A DNA stretch of 64,000 bases, from NCBI GenBank assembly GCA_045837725.1, contig JBEWZL010000243.1, positions 186,001 to 250,000 on the forward strand, in the 5' to 3' direction. Of the stretch, positions 35,367 to 47,041 are shown piece after piece; position 1 is the first letter of the stretch; every line of letters begins with the position of its first letter. The notes under the pieces are model-generated. The model worked only from the letters and a program-made list of their open reading frames with translations. It ran no database searches and had not been told where the DNA came from. A program made the position numbers and the translations under genes. The DNA is from Vermamoeba vermiformis (Eukaryota > Tubulinea > Echinamoebida).

Positions 35367-36356
35367 ATGGCAAGTACAAGACGGATTTGCTTTCAAAATC
35401 TAACCAATGTTCTTAGTTACGGTCTTGGCGTTGTTATTCCTGCTTATAAAACATTTAAAGCAGTAAAATCAGATGATATTGAAGCACAGAAGTATCTTGT
35501 TAAGCAATGGTAAGTAACCAGTCTCAAAAATAATGCCGATCTGATTTTTAATTCCTTTAGGATGATTGTTAGCCTGATTCTTCTTTGCGAACAATACATT
35601 GGATTTATTGTATCCTGGTATGTAATTAATTTGCGCATTGATCATTCTAACTCTGCTAGGTTGCCATTCTTTTATGAAATTAAGATCGCCCTCTTTGCCT
35701 GGCTGACTCTCGGCCAAACCAAAGTATGTGCCAATACTAGTGTATATTACAATTATTTACGTACCTCTCAGGGCGCTGGAGTTGTTTATCACAACTATGT
35801 GCAACCGTTTTTATTGCAGAATGAAACAACCATTGACAGCAGAGTTGAAGAGTACAAAGCACTCGCAAAGACTCGTTTGCAAGGTGTGAGATCACAGCTC
35901 TATCAAACAGTCGTCTCCACGCTCGTTGCTCGCTTCCCTCAGCTGCAGGCATTCGAGAAACTGCTCTCCAGTGTGCCAGTCGAGTCCGCGCAACCAGCTC
36001 AGTCCGCAGCACAAGTGCCACGTCTTGTTCTCGCTGACACCAAAGAGCCCGAGACTGCTCCTTGTCAAGATCCCTCTGCTCCCCAACAGCCTCCCACACC
36101 GCGTGAGCAGACACCTGTCACTTCACCACGTGACCCGCAAGCGGCTGACACTCCTGTTGAAGTCGCTCGTCCCCGCGCCAGCAGTGACAGCAGTGTTCAA
36201 GTTGACTGCGCGCAAGTCAGTGACACTCTTGAAGAGCGTGTCAAGGCACGTCTGGCGAAGAGAGCTCTGGGCCAGTCGTACAGCATGGAAGTGGATTCAA
36301 GCCGCGTGGCCAAGAGACAAAAGCTCGTCAAGAGCTACGCGAAGAGCTACAAGTGA
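35367..36356 (+). CDS. REEP/DP1/HVA22-family ER-shaping protein
   Basis: The ATG at 35367 gives MASTRRICFQN, then VLSYGLGVVIPAYKTFKAVKS, the start of the TB2/DP1/HVA22 domain. It continues YLVKQWMIVSLILLCEQYIG, a hairpin, then LPFFYEIKIALFAWLTLGQTKGAG and VVYHNYVQPFLLQNE. Such proteins bend ER membrane as hairpin wedges. The C-terminal half is a Ser/Pro/Ala-rich, unstructured tail ending in a basic stretch (RVAKRQKLVKSYAKSYK) that might bind microtubules or membranes. Two of its introns, of 42 and 48 nt, are multiples of three without an in-frame stop, so retention would leave the frame open. A longer reading from the ATG at 35341 stops soon after. Confidence 0.85.
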
Positions 36357-36595
36357 GCTCGTGGCACTGTATTGTACTCGCACTGCTGTGTTGACTTGTC
36401 GTCTGCACATGTGCTCGATAAAATTCATTGCGAATTCTTTGTAAACATTTCGTGTTTGAACTATTCATTATTGAAGACAATTCAAACGTAAATATCAATC
36501 AATTTTGAATCCGCAGCTTCGAATATTAACACAGAACATGCGACTAGTCCTCAGGACAAACAGTTTGGCCTAGATCTAAGAAAACGAATTACAAA

Positions 36596-37411
36596 ATGAT
36601 GGAACTACCCACAATTCTCACGGGTGAAGGTAATAATTAATATTTTGTTGTTTTGTGCAACCATTATACTGATTGGAACAACAGATCTACCCATCCCAGG
36701 TTTTAACCCGAACAAGTAAGCTGGAATAATTTTAAAAAAATTGCTAATATTATTTCAGTATTTTACTTGATCAAACTATACCGACTCCAAGCTCCAACAA
36801 CGATCAAGCGGCAAAATTAAAGACATTTGAAACTCTGAAGCGATTAGATGAAGAAGCGAAACTATTAAAATCCCTGCATAATAAAATTACGGATCAGCTT
36901 CATAGACTTCAGGTAATAGAACGGATGACCATTTGGATCGCGATCTGACAACTTCAATTATCAGATAGAAGAGGTCGGTTTTAAGAAAGAACTTGAATCT
37001 TTAATGCAAAACCAACGAGAAAGGGTAATCCATATTAAATTTTAACTGTAGCGTAAACGATACTGATCTACCGTTAGATGCAATCCGACGCAATGACCGT
37101 TCAGTTCGACGGTTCATCTCAAACTAATAGTCAAATGCACGAAGGATCATTTCCGTACTTTGACGTCTCCTCGCAATTGGATGCAGGTAATAATTAAGCA
37201 TCATGCTTCGGTTGTTACAAGTCGATAATTACCTCTTGCTTTAGTGCATCAACTTTCAGAAAAAGATAATGATTACGAAGAGGACGAATTCGAAGACAAC
37301 GAAGAAGAGGAGGAAGCTAACGAGCAGATGAGGCAAATCTTGATGCGTGAACTTGGATCAAACTATGTCGAAGATGATATGAGCGATGATGATGATGAAG
37401 ACTTTATGTAG
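36596..37411 (+). CDS. SNAPC5-like coiled-coil protein
   Basis: The protein has about 185 residues and six small exons. It opens MMELPTILTGEDLPIPGF. A coiled coil follows: LKRLDEEAKLLKSLHNKITDQLHRLQIEEVGF. Compare SNAPC5 of animals, LRKEEETLLRLKAALHDQLNRLKVEEL. After it come VQFDGSSQTNSQMHEG and a strongly acidic tail (EEDEFEDNEEEEE, DDDDED) ending FM. SNAPC5 (SNAP19) is a small subunit of the complex that transcribes snRNA genes, and it also ends in an acidic run. The match rests on about 30 residues of coiled coil, so a different coiled-coil protein is possible. Confidence 0.5.
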
Positions 37412-37585
37412 TTGTTGATTATAATAGCATGTAAATATTTGTACAAAGCCAAGATTTTGATCGTGACTTAACTAACGGCGGTTAAGTCATTTTTTCAAAA
37501 TAAAATTGATAAAACCTTCGACCGTTTTTGTATCCTGTCCTGCTTCAATTTATTTGTCCAGATCTTATTACCAGACGCCTACACA

Positions 37586-38113
37586 ATGCCCAGCAACAAC
37601 AAGAAAGACCGCCAAAAGAAGGATAAGAGTGCCCCCGTCACTCGCGAATACACCATTAACCTTCACAAGAGATTGCACAAGGTGTATGTATTGATCGAGT
37701 AGATTTGGCTTAATACTGCAGAAAAAAATATAATATGGCATACCAGTTGCTACATATGCAATTATACGATGAATAATTAATTTTAGAATAATTTTGGATC
37801 GATTATAATAATTATTGATCTGTTATTAATTTAATTATTACTCAGTACCTTCAAGAAGAGAGCTCCTAGAGCTATTCGCGAAATTCGCAAGTTCGTTCAA
37901 AAGGAAATGGGCACCACTGACGTTAGAGTTGAAGTCTCTTTGAACAGATTCCTTTGGTCAAAGGGTATCCGTGATCCCCCAAGACGTGTTCGCGTCAGAG
38001 TCTCCAAGAGACGTAACGAAGATGAAGACGCCAAGGAGGCAATGTACACTTTGGTCTCTCACGTCCCTGTTGCTGAGTACAAGGGCTTGGTTACTCAAAA
38101 CGTCAACGAGTAA
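37586..38113 (+). CDS. RPL31: Large-subunit ribosomal protein eL31
   Basis: Two exons (37586-37684 and about 37846-38113) encode 121 residues. The blocks [35 protein letters not shown] and [20 protein letters not shown] are diagnostic of eL31, followed by [18 protein letters not shown]. It lies by the polypeptide exit tunnel in the 60S subunit. The intron splits the valine codon after LHK (GT|T ACC). The intron, about 160 bp, is longer than most here, as is common in ribosomal-protein genes. No sign of decay. Confidence 0.97.
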
Positions 38114-38560
38114 ATATTCCAAAAATAAAATATTATTTCAAATTAATCACTACCACTGGTGGACTGGGGAGAGGCCGAGATCTGCTCCAACTTAATAATT
38201 TTAAAAATATCAGTTACAACGTTCAAATTACAATCGCTGAAGATGAAGATATATGTAATACGATTACAGTTCATTATGATCACCCTGCATCACCTTCTAA
38301 ACTGCAGGTGGCTACGATCTGTCGAATCTGCTCTGAATTCCAAGTGCTGGTAAGATTGCCAGGTGCAATTTTAATTCCTAATCGCCACGAATGATTCATT
38401 AAGGCCCAGCAAGTACTGGTCGCGCAAAGCTATTCTTTTTCGCTAATTTTCAAGAGAAAACTGCGCGAAATAACACGTCATTTTGGAGTATTTATTTGTC
38501 GCTGTCCTCACTGTTATTTTAAATCTACACCCAACGTAATCAACACATATTGCAACAAAC
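38114..38560. other. Intergenic region without recognised gene
   Basis: This is a 447-bp spacer. The plus-strand frame 38159-38353 has poor composition and no family signal. The 3' UTR of eL31 and the promoter of the BAP31-like gene should lie here. Confidence 0.45.
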
Positions 38561-39153
38561 ATGTTCACTTTGTATTTAGTATTAGCCATTCTAATCGTGG
38601 AAGCCATTGCGCTTGCCATCTTCTTGCTCCCAGTGCCCCGAATGGTTTTGCAAGCTATGATTAATATCCACTCTAAACTAAAAGTTCCATTGCGATTCTT
38701 ATTCGCCACTTTGGGCTACTTTGTCTTTGGTACGAGTTTCGATCTTTGCAAAAGAAAAATTTTTTATTAACCTTCAAATTTACAGATTCTTTTGTTGACA
38801 TGCGCAAATACGAGACTAAGTAAGTAGTGATAATTAGACGAATAAAATCAATTCTTGATTAATGACGTCATAAATTCTTAGACCCGTGCCATCTGGTCAC
38901 TCTGAAGGCGCTAAATTGCTCCACTTGAGCTCCAAGTTCCGTGCGGAAAGAAACTTCTATTTGAACTGCTTTGCTTTCACCTTGTTCGTGTAAGTACCTG
39001 ACACGTAATCAAAAAGCTGGATCTGGAACTAACACCTTACGTAGCATCTTATTGCGCGTTGAAACCATTATGATCAGAGTGCACCGTTTGGAGGACAAAC
39101 AAGTCCACAACATTGAAGTCACTACCGGCACTAAGGTCATCAAGGCCGAATAA
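38561..39153 (+). CDS. BAP31-like ER membrane protein, short form
   Basis: Three membrane segments match the BAP29/BAP31 family: MFTLYLVLAILIVEAIALAIFLLPVP, then LRFLFATLGYFVFDSFVDM, then the conserved RKYETK and KFRAERNFYLNCFAFTLFVILLRV (animal KYDDV and LFRAQRNLYIAGFSLLLSFLLRR). These proteins sort other membrane proteins at ER exit. The protein stops about 35 residues after the last membrane segment. The long C-terminal coiled coil and the KKxx return signal of animal BAP31 are missing, although it ends KVIKAE. It is complete by start, splice phases and stop, so the short length looks real. Confidence 0.82.
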
Positions 39154-39358
39154 TTTTGTACAGAGCGACCTTAATTATTTTAAAAGTAAACTCAGTTTAA
39201 TTTGTGAATAGAACTCAAGCTCTTATGTATAGTATCTCCGCTGTTTATTGACAAATAATGCCGACAGCTCTATAGCTGTCATCGGCAAGTACAAAACAAA
39301 ATTGCGCTAGTAGATCTAGACTGAACAAGGTATTAACACGCAGTAGGTCAAAGTGAGC

Positions 39359-41034
39359 TTATTGGGTAGACTGCTTCATCTTGTGACGAACGACTTGTAA
39401 TTGAGCCGACGTCAGCGACAAGCAGTTGATTTTCAACAAACCACAGATCTCGTTGATAATTGACATGGCCTGCAGGGAAAGTGAGTGACAAGACCATTGA
39501 TATCACAATGGTAGTACTTACAAAGTGGCCGTAGCTGAACAACACAAGAGCTGCAACAGCAATAGCTACGAGTTCAGGGCTGACAAACACTGCACCAGTG
39601 ACACGTGTCAAAGCAGCGTTCAGCAGAGGGAGTGCCAAAGCGTACATCGGACGAGGCACGAATGCAATGTCCTCGTGACAGAGGTGTGCAACAATCAATC
39701 GGCCCACAATCTCGCCGAACAACACACCAACAGTCATCAACAACCAGGCCATGTGTGCGTGCCACAGTGCAGTCTCGAGGTAGTACCAGAGGAAGACAAT
39801 AGCCTCGAAGAAGATCAGCGAGACCAAGTGACGCACTGCTGAGCGCATGGGCTTGTTGTGCTGCTTCTTGTACGACCACACATTGTAGAAACTGCGGTTG
39901 GAAGTTGAGTCAGGACTGATGACAGTAAAGTTTGCTTGGCAACTCACCTCGAGGTCATGGTAATGAGCAGTGCACCGGCGATGAGTGGCAAGTAGAAGTG
40001 ATTCAGTTGAATGTTCGGCATCCACTTGAGACCTGTCAACTCGGGCATCGGTGTCTCCCAAATGTGACCGCCTGGCACGTGCGTTAATAAGTGTACAAAT
40101 GTGACGTGCAACACGTACCAGTGAATACAGCCACTAAATAAGACATGTACACCATGAAGATACCGTCCTCAGGTCCGTTGATGTAGCCCAGCACAAATAT
40201 GCCCGTGTGGTATTCCTCCCACGAAGCAATGAAGAACGGAATCATATTGAACATGACTTCAGTGAAGCTGAGGATATTGTTGCCCATATTGATCACTGTC
40301 ATAGCGATAATAGTGGCTATCTAAGCAAGAATGTGAGTCAGATCCACATTTAACCGTTAAAATCTTCGCACTTACAGTTGTTACGAGAGCGTCGCATCCT
40401 ATTAATTAAGATTATAGTAAGTACATGATGCAAGGTCATGAATAGCAACGTGTCAGAACCAAGACTTACCGTGATCGAACAGCTGGCCGAGAGGTGAAGA
40501 GGCACCAGTACGACGAGCTTGACGACCGTCGAGATTGTCCATAGTTTGATAGAAGAACAGACACGCTGCGCTAAATAAATAAATCCACCTGCAATGAACT
40601 GTCAGATCGTGGTCCCGGAATACGATCGAACTCAGTGACGAACCTGTCGCAAGCACCATTGCATTGGAAGTCAGGAGCTACTTGAGTGATAACAATTAAA
40701 TTAATGACCATGGCAATAGTGCCTAACAATGTCACCTAGAGGATCTGAATTAGTAAGCTCAGCTCGAATTGCTAATTTAGCTGCGAATACTTGCCAGATT
40801 GGGCCTAATTAATAAATTGATGTTAGTGCACATTAATTTACAATTAAATAAAATTTAAATGAGCATTGAAGGATCCGAGATCGCACGTTGAACTTACGCC
40901 ATAGTCCAGGGAATAAACCGGATAGAATAGTTCCACCAATAATCTAAGACATATTTCTTCAACAGACCGAGCGTTTTGCCACGATAGGCGTAATTCAACA
41001 ACGCAGTGCGACCCTTTTCTAAGATGTATGTCAT
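39359..41034 (-). CDS. Choline/ethanolamine phosphotransferase (CDP-alcohol type)
   Basis: This enzyme moves phosphocholine or phosphoethanolamine from the CDP form to diacylglycerol, the last step of the Kennedy pathway in ER or Golgi. The ATG at 41034 opens [19 protein letters not shown], and the start of the fold reads [22 protein letters not shown]. The catalytic motif DG-x2-AR-x8-G-x3-D-x3-D is complete: [42 protein letters not shown] block follows, typical for CEPT1/EPT1. Multiple membrane segments run to the end. The last 30 residues ([14 protein letters not shown]) come from a small final exon; reading through the intron before it gives a different tail. The choice between choline and ethanolamine cannot be made from sequence. 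Confidence 0.92.
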
Positions 41035-41234
41035 TCTTGGAGATAAATTGAACAGGCTATCAAGTCAATATATAGGAGAGGTACTCCTTGCTGCAGTGAT
41101 ATAGGAATTACAAAATTACGAGGTGACGATTCTATTTTCAGTCAATGAAAGTCAAAGCAATTTTACTGTTTGCCGGCAAGCAAACTTCCGGAACTACACT
41201 TGCTCATTATTATTATGCTAAGTACCACGAAGGC

Positions 41235-41993
41235 ATGTCTACCTTATTTGTAATTGTCGGTAAAAATGACAAACCGTTATACAGTTTCGAATATTCTGAT
41301 GCAAAGGTAAGATCTCCCTTAAATAAACTACAACAATTTTAAAATATTTCACAATGTCGCTTTATATTCCCGATAGCATACTGACTTCTCTCCTTGCTTT
41401 ATTGAACGAAATAGAATTAATTTTATTATTACAGAAATTTTCAGCCAAGGACGAGACCTATCTGAACCACTTTATCATACACTCTTCATTAGATATTGTA
41501 GAAGAGACTGTTTGGAAAAATAATGCAATGTAGGCGAACAGCATGACGTGACGGATCGGAGGAAATAACTAATTAACAACTGCTAGGTATTTAAAGACAA
41601 TAGACCGCTACGGTGCTCTCAATATCTCATCTTATGTTAGCCCGAGTCGTATCCTAATCACATTAGTTGATATACAATGATTTACGTGCTATTGATTTTG
41701 ACATTCGTCCCTCCATATTCCCTTGACTCCTATTGCCTCTAGATGTTAAATTCATGCTGCTACACAATCTCAAGAACGAAGACGCGATTAAGAACTTTTT
41801 TGTCGATGTGCAAGAGCTCTATTTGAAGGTAAGCATGTCGTGCCTATACTGCTGTCTTCGTGCACCCTTCACGAGCTAACTACGTGCTGTATCTCAGATT
41901 CTGATGAACCCGTTCTACGAGGTCAACACGCCCATCACCTCCAAAGTGTTCGATGATCGAGTCAAACAATTGGCCCTCAAAAAGTTGTTCTAG
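41235..41993 (+). CDS. TRAPPC2: TRAPP complex subunit 2 (sedlin)
   Basis: The longin-fold subunit of the TRAPP tethering complex acts in ER-to-Golgi traffic. Blocks are [55 protein letters not shown], then [18 protein letters not shown] and [20 protein letters not shown], each matching human sedlin. I start at the ATG at 41235 because family members begin just before the FVIVG strand. An in-frame ATG at 41145 would add 30 residues (MKVKAILLFAGKQ...) with no counterpart; it may be 5' leader. Four introns; TAG stop. Confidence 0.93.
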
Positions 41994-42207
41994 ATCTGGC
42001 CCCTCGCACTGTATCATTTTTGTAATATAAATTTGCCGTTTTAACAGTCCCAATCAGAAAGTACCTTAATATTCGAAAGCAAGAATACAAATAGATCGTT
42101 AGTTGTTTTTTTTCTGAACCCAATTCGCCGTTCATGAAAAACTCGTGCTAAAAAGTTGTTTCAAAAACCCCAAAATCATTTTCACTTTTCGTTTCAAACA
42201 AAACACC

Positions 42208-43847
42208 ATGGCAATTCGCAAGCCAATATTTATTTTGTTGGTGAACGTAGTGGTATTTTCCCTACTGTTCTTATTTATGGCTAGCCCTGGAGTCGACGAA
42301 GAAGTTGGTCGCTTCGAGCTTCAAGTGCACAACCACGATCACGACTCTGACTCAGATAAATCCCACCCTATTTTAGAAAATAGTATTTTCCGTGTCACTC
42401 GCCAAGGCAAAGCTTACGACGTTAACAAGGACCCAGAGTGCTGGATTCCTGGTTGTCATGAACGAAATAATAGACATGCTTACGTCGCTTGCAAAAAAAT
42501 TGAAGCCACTGAATTTAATGCTCTTGGTCTCAAGGACGTAGAACGATGGCTCGGAGGAGATTACGTCAATAGTGACTCGTTGTTGCACGATGCGATCAAG
42601 CATTTCTTGCAAGCAATCAAGGTTGATCAATACTGCGCTCAACCATATGCTAATCTTGGCCTTGTTTACTTCCAACTCGGTAGATTCGACGACGCTGCTA
42701 AAGTCTGGGACCAAGTAGGTTTTCATGAATTAATCGAAATAGATCTGTTCAAAATATTGAAATTCTGGAATAATTCCTTTACTTCCCGCGGATATTAATA
42801 CTATACTTATTTTAGGCAATTGAAAATGATAAGGACTTGACTGCTAAAGTTAGCATGTACCGCGGATTTATGGAAGCGTTCAGAGGCAAAGGTGAAGAGT
42901 CGAAGAAACACTTCGCTCAAGCACGCGCAGCTGATCCAGATATTGACCGTCAATACTTGGGTATTCAAGCGGGCTCTCCTGCCGCTCTTCTTGATCTGGT
43001 AAGTACCGTAAATTTCCTTCATTTGCCTAAAACCCCCAAATCTGTTGTTGCTTCGCGCAAACATCGAGCTGACTCCTCTTATAATCAGAGATCATATGGT
43101 GCTCCTGAAGAGAATCAAGCTTTGAGAGACTTCTTGTTTTACAAGGAGTTGGCTCCCATCAGTTTGGGCAACTACGCTTTGCTTGATCCTGGTGTAAGTA
43201 TTCGCTCAATTGTACTGCGATTATGACACGTGTTCTAACTCACGTGGCTGCAGACTCAAGACTTCTTCATTGCCAACCGCTACATGATTATTCGCAAGGT
43301 TTTGCCACCTTTCGTCTTGCGTGCTTTACAACGCTGTGTCCGCTCTCAAATCACGAACAAGAAGTTGAAACTCGGCGACGGCCAATCGAAGCGTTACGTC
43401 ATGTACAACGATAGATGCAGCCGTTGGGTGCACTACCAATTGCCGGATCTGGTGCGACGAGTGATTGCTCACAACGCACGTCCTTCGTACACCTACTTTG
43501 GTGGTTACGTTGCTGACAGCGAGCTCACACCGCACACTGACCGCGCTCAGTGCGAGTTCACCATGTCCCTCACCATCGAGCATCACCCCCACAACGCGAC
43601 TTGGCTCTTGTCTTTGGGCAAGAAGCCTTTGTTCGATCGCGACGACAACTTTGTCGGCAAATACCCCGAGCAGATGCCTCCTGAGGACGAAATCGTCGAT
43701 GCTGACTTGTACGCCGGTGATGCACTCTTGTTTATGGGTCGTCACTTGGTGCACTTCCGTCGCGGCAAGTTGCCTGAAGGTCAATGGACCAATCAAGTCT
43801 TTTTGCACCACGTGCAAGAAGGATTCACTAAGGGACTTGGCAAGTAA
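42208..43847 (+). CDS. Membrane-anchored TPR protein with 2-oxoglutarate/Fe(II) oxygenase domain
   Basis: An N-terminal signal anchor (PIFILLVNVVVFSLLFLFMA) makes this a type II membrane protein of the secretory pathway. The stem is His/Asp-rich (HNHDHDSDSD) and has three cysteines. A TPR-like segment follows (FLQAIKVDQYCAQPYANLGLVYFQLGRFDDAAKVW). The oxygenase domain reads TYFGGYVADSELTPHTDRAQCEF, giving the HxD iron ligands, then DALLFMGRHLVHFRRGKL with the distal His and the arginine that should bind 2-oxoglutarate. TPR plus dioxygenase occurs in prolyl and aspartyl hydroxylases of the ER. The substrate is not evident. A reading start at 42145 is possible but would bury the anchor. Confidence 0.83.
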
Positions 43848-44034
43848 ATTAATAGCCTGGCCAATGCCCTGTGTAATGTTTATAGTCTCAATAAAACCAA
43901 TTTTGTATATAACACTCGTGGAGCTTCATGAAACAAAAAGCTTGTCTTAAATTTGAACAGGGTTTTTTATTTTATGATGCACAAGCGCAAAACTATTAAT
44001 CGTTGAATAGCATATATTACGATGTATATTTAAC

Positions 44035-45900
44035 TTATTTAGGCAACAAAGAAGCAATAGCGTCACGTTCTTGCAAAAGTTCTTGGTGAGTCTTTTCCAT
44101 TCGCTCAGCGCTGAAGGGATCGATGGGGAGATCTTGAACAATTTCGTATTTGTTGTTGGAGCAAACAACAGGGTAAGAGTAGTAGAGACCCTGAGTAACA
44201 CCGTATTCACCGTTGGAGTAAACAGCCATGCTGGTCCATTCGCCGTTAGTGCCGTGGATCCAGTCGTGAACGTGGTCAACCAAAGAACCACCAGCAGAGG
44301 CGGCGGATGAAGCACCACGAGCGTTGATGATAGCAGCACCACGTTGTTGAACGGTGGGGATGAAGTTGTCAACGATCCATTTCTCGTCGTTGATGACTTG
44401 CTTGGCAGGCTTGCCGTTGATCAAAGTGTGGGAAATGTCAGGGTATTGAGTGGCGCTGTGGTTACCCCAAATGGCGAAGTGGTTGATATCACCCAACTTG
44501 GCACCAGTCTTGTTAACCAATTGAGCAAGACCGCGGTTGTGATCCAAGCGAGTCATAGCAGTGAAGTTTTGAGCAGGGATAGAAGGAGCATTGCGAGCAG
44601 CAATCAAAGCGTTGGTGTTGGCGGGGTTACCGACGACAGCAACACGAGTGCCTTCCTTCTTACCGACCTTGTTCAAAGCTTGACCTTGAATGGAGAAGAT
44701 CTTGGCGTTCTCCTTCAAGAGGTCAGCACGTTCCATACCCTTGCTGCGGGGCTTGGCACCAACCAACAAAGCCCAGTCAACATTTTCAAAGGCCTTCATG
44801 GGGTCGTCAGTTTGGACAACCTGCGTGGCAGATAATAGGTCAGTGTCAGCCGTACAAATAATTGAGTCGCCATTTTAAGACTTGAACTTCAGCGAGGTAC
44901 TTACACCGTGGAGGAGAGGGAAAGCGCAGTCTTCCAACTCCATAACAACACCCTTCAAGCTGTTCATGGCTTGGGGCAATTCCAACAAGTGCAAAATAAC
45001 GGGAGTGTTAGGACCGAACATTTGACCGCTGAAATTGAATATGAATTAGTTCCTTGTCGATGTATTATGCTAACATTGCCGCAGTAACAGCAAAGCAATT
45101 CGAAGAGTGCTGTACTGTTGTTTGGTGAAAATAAAATATGCTGATCCAGCTTCAAATTGGTAAGTACCTGGCAATTCTGAACAACAAAGAGTAGCCAATT
45201 TGACCAGAAGCACCAGTAACGGCGACGCGAACGGGTTCTCTGTTGTAAGAAGACAAAACAGACTCGGCGAGTTGGTTGAATCTTCTCAAACCGTCAGTAA
45301 CAGCAGAGCTGTCTTGGCCGATTTCCTGCAATATAATAATAAATTATTCTGTACTATATAATATTTTACGCGCCACAAAATGCAAAATAAATACTGCATC
45401 GGACGGATGCGCTCACTCGAGAAATAATCGGGCAAATAATTGTTGTGGCTCTGAATATGACCGCATATATTACTTACAGCAGCCAAGATGTTCTTAATCT
45501 TATCAAAAACGGCCTTGACTTCCTTCTGTTGTGTTTGGAACAAAGTTCCATCTCTTTCAGCTCTCTTCACGTCCTTTTGGAGTTGATCGTAAGCCTTTTG
45601 GGCTTCATCGCTAATTTTGTTGGTCTTAGCAGAGGTGTGGAAAGAAGAAGCAAAGAGGGCCTAACAACAATAAAAATATAAGCAAAATATTTTCGGATGA
45701 AAAAATATCATTCGATTTATTTGTGGCGAAATAATTAATAATTACCTTGCTGGTATTCTTTGAGGCAGTTCTGGTACCTAAAATTATAAAATAAGCATAC
45801 ACACCAGAAATAAAAATACATAGATGCCAGATTTAACGGTAATAAATTACTAACCAGCAGTGGCAACTTGCTTAATAACGTTAGTAGTAAGCTTGTACAT
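44035..45900 (-). CDS. Malate dehydrogenase (cytosolic-type fold) with mitochondrial presequence
   Basis: The enzyme interconverts malate and oxaloacetate with NAD(H). The dehydrogenase begins [18 protein letters not shown], the nucleotide-binding loop of the type 2 (cytosolic/plastid) MDH family. It continues [19 protein letters not shown] with the substrate arginine loop, [26 protein letters not shown] and [12 protein letters not shown] with the catalytic histidine. Before it lies an unusual N-terminus of about 130 residues: a basic Ser/Thr-rich stretch ([20 protein letters not shown]) that looks like a mitochondrial presequence, then a helical region ([16 protein letters not shown]). Typical members begin directly at the nucleotide-binding strand. 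It has six or so exons, and codon use in the large exon is highly biased, a sign of strong expression. Confidence 0.93.
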
Positions 45901-46153
45901 CGTTGATATGTTGCTTGAGTAAAAATGGAACAGACAATAAGCAAAAAAACAAACTGAGTTTTATTCACGAGGCGAGACTCAGGTCATATCACCTCGCCAC
46001 TCAGGCCAGTGTCGCGCTTGCCTCGAACTTAAGCACTAGTACACGAGAGTCATAGTTGAATTGGCGTTAATACACTTTGGTTGATTTATTAACAAAAACT
46101 ACACTTTACAAAAAAGAAGCTCGAGATCTGAGCTGGGATGCGGCAATCGGATC

Positions 46154-46831
46154 TTACTCCAATTGCGTGCTGTTATAATACATAGCGTCGCGCAGGTTGC
46201 TCTTTGCCAACTCTTCGCGCAGCCTGGCGTTCTCTCGCTCCAACTCAGCGTTTCGTTGCTCGGCGACGTTCAAGCGGGTTTTCAATTCAGACTACGATAA
46301 TTGTTAGTACAGCTTTGAAGTTGTTGTAGAAAGTCGCCAATGAATAAAGGCCGACTCAAAATTTCTAAATCTGCGATAATGATCTTACATTCTCTAGTGT
46401 CAATTTTTGAATATGACGAACGCGCTTCGGCTCTTGATATAATCTATATCGGGCAGTATTCTCTTCTTTCTCTAATCGTACAAAGTAATTAATACAGAAT
46501 ATTCTTTCGTAATTATTCTTATTTACCTTGAAGGAGTTCTTCGTGCTTATCGGTAAGACTGGCAAGCTCTTGTTCTAAATATTGAATACGTCTTTGTTGG
46601 GCTTGGAAAGCTTCTTTCTTTTTGTAGGCATCTTGATCAGTAATTACACCAGGGGCCATTTTAGTTTTCTTTAATATCGTTAGTACTCCTAAATTACGTA
46701 ATAATTAAACCTACCATAGGAGATTGAAATTGAGGTGCTTTAGGCTTGCCCAGACCGGTGGCCTTGGTCGGAGCTTTGAAGGCGAGAGGCGAGTTCTCAA
46801 TCGCGTTTTCTTTATCCATTAACATGCTCAT
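46154..46831 (-). CDS. KEN-box coiled-coil protein, unknown family
   Basis: The protein has about 165 residues and four exons. It starts MSMLMDKENAIENSPLAFK, where KEN followed by SP is the usual form of an APC/C degron. TKATGLGKPKAPQFQSP comes next. The rest is a coiled coil: AFQAQQRRIQYLEQELASLTDKHEELLQ, then a leucine zipper TLENSELKTRLNVAEQRNAEL and ARLREELAKSNL, ending YYNSTQLE. The basic segment EPKRVRHIQK just before the zipper gives a loose bZIP look but lacks the N-x2-A-A signature. A cell-cycle-regulated structural or kinetochore-type protein is possible; this is inference. It is divergent from the FCP1 gene. Confidence 0.65.
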
Positions 46832-47041
46832 TGTGAGTGTTAATTAGGTTGGGACTAGTTTCAGGTATGGTTATCGTGACAGAAGTGAACTGTAAAAAGA
46901 AAAAAAACTTTGTTGTTGCTTCGCTCACAACGGTAATATTTTTTGGCGGGCTTTCAATTCTTGTTCCTTTTAGGGAATGGAGGCACAGACTTTTGATTAT
47001 TTTGCAATTTTGTTTCCAAGTATACACACCAGCCGCAAATA

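Noticed and set aside
41145-41234. In-frame N-terminal extension of TRAPPC2
   Set aside because: Sedlin begins at the FVIVG strand; the extra residues have no counterpart, so the ATG at 41235 was taken.
43326-43817. Minus-strand ORF of 163 codons
   Set aside because: Antisense to the 2-oxoglutarate oxygenase domain with intact HxD and His ligands.
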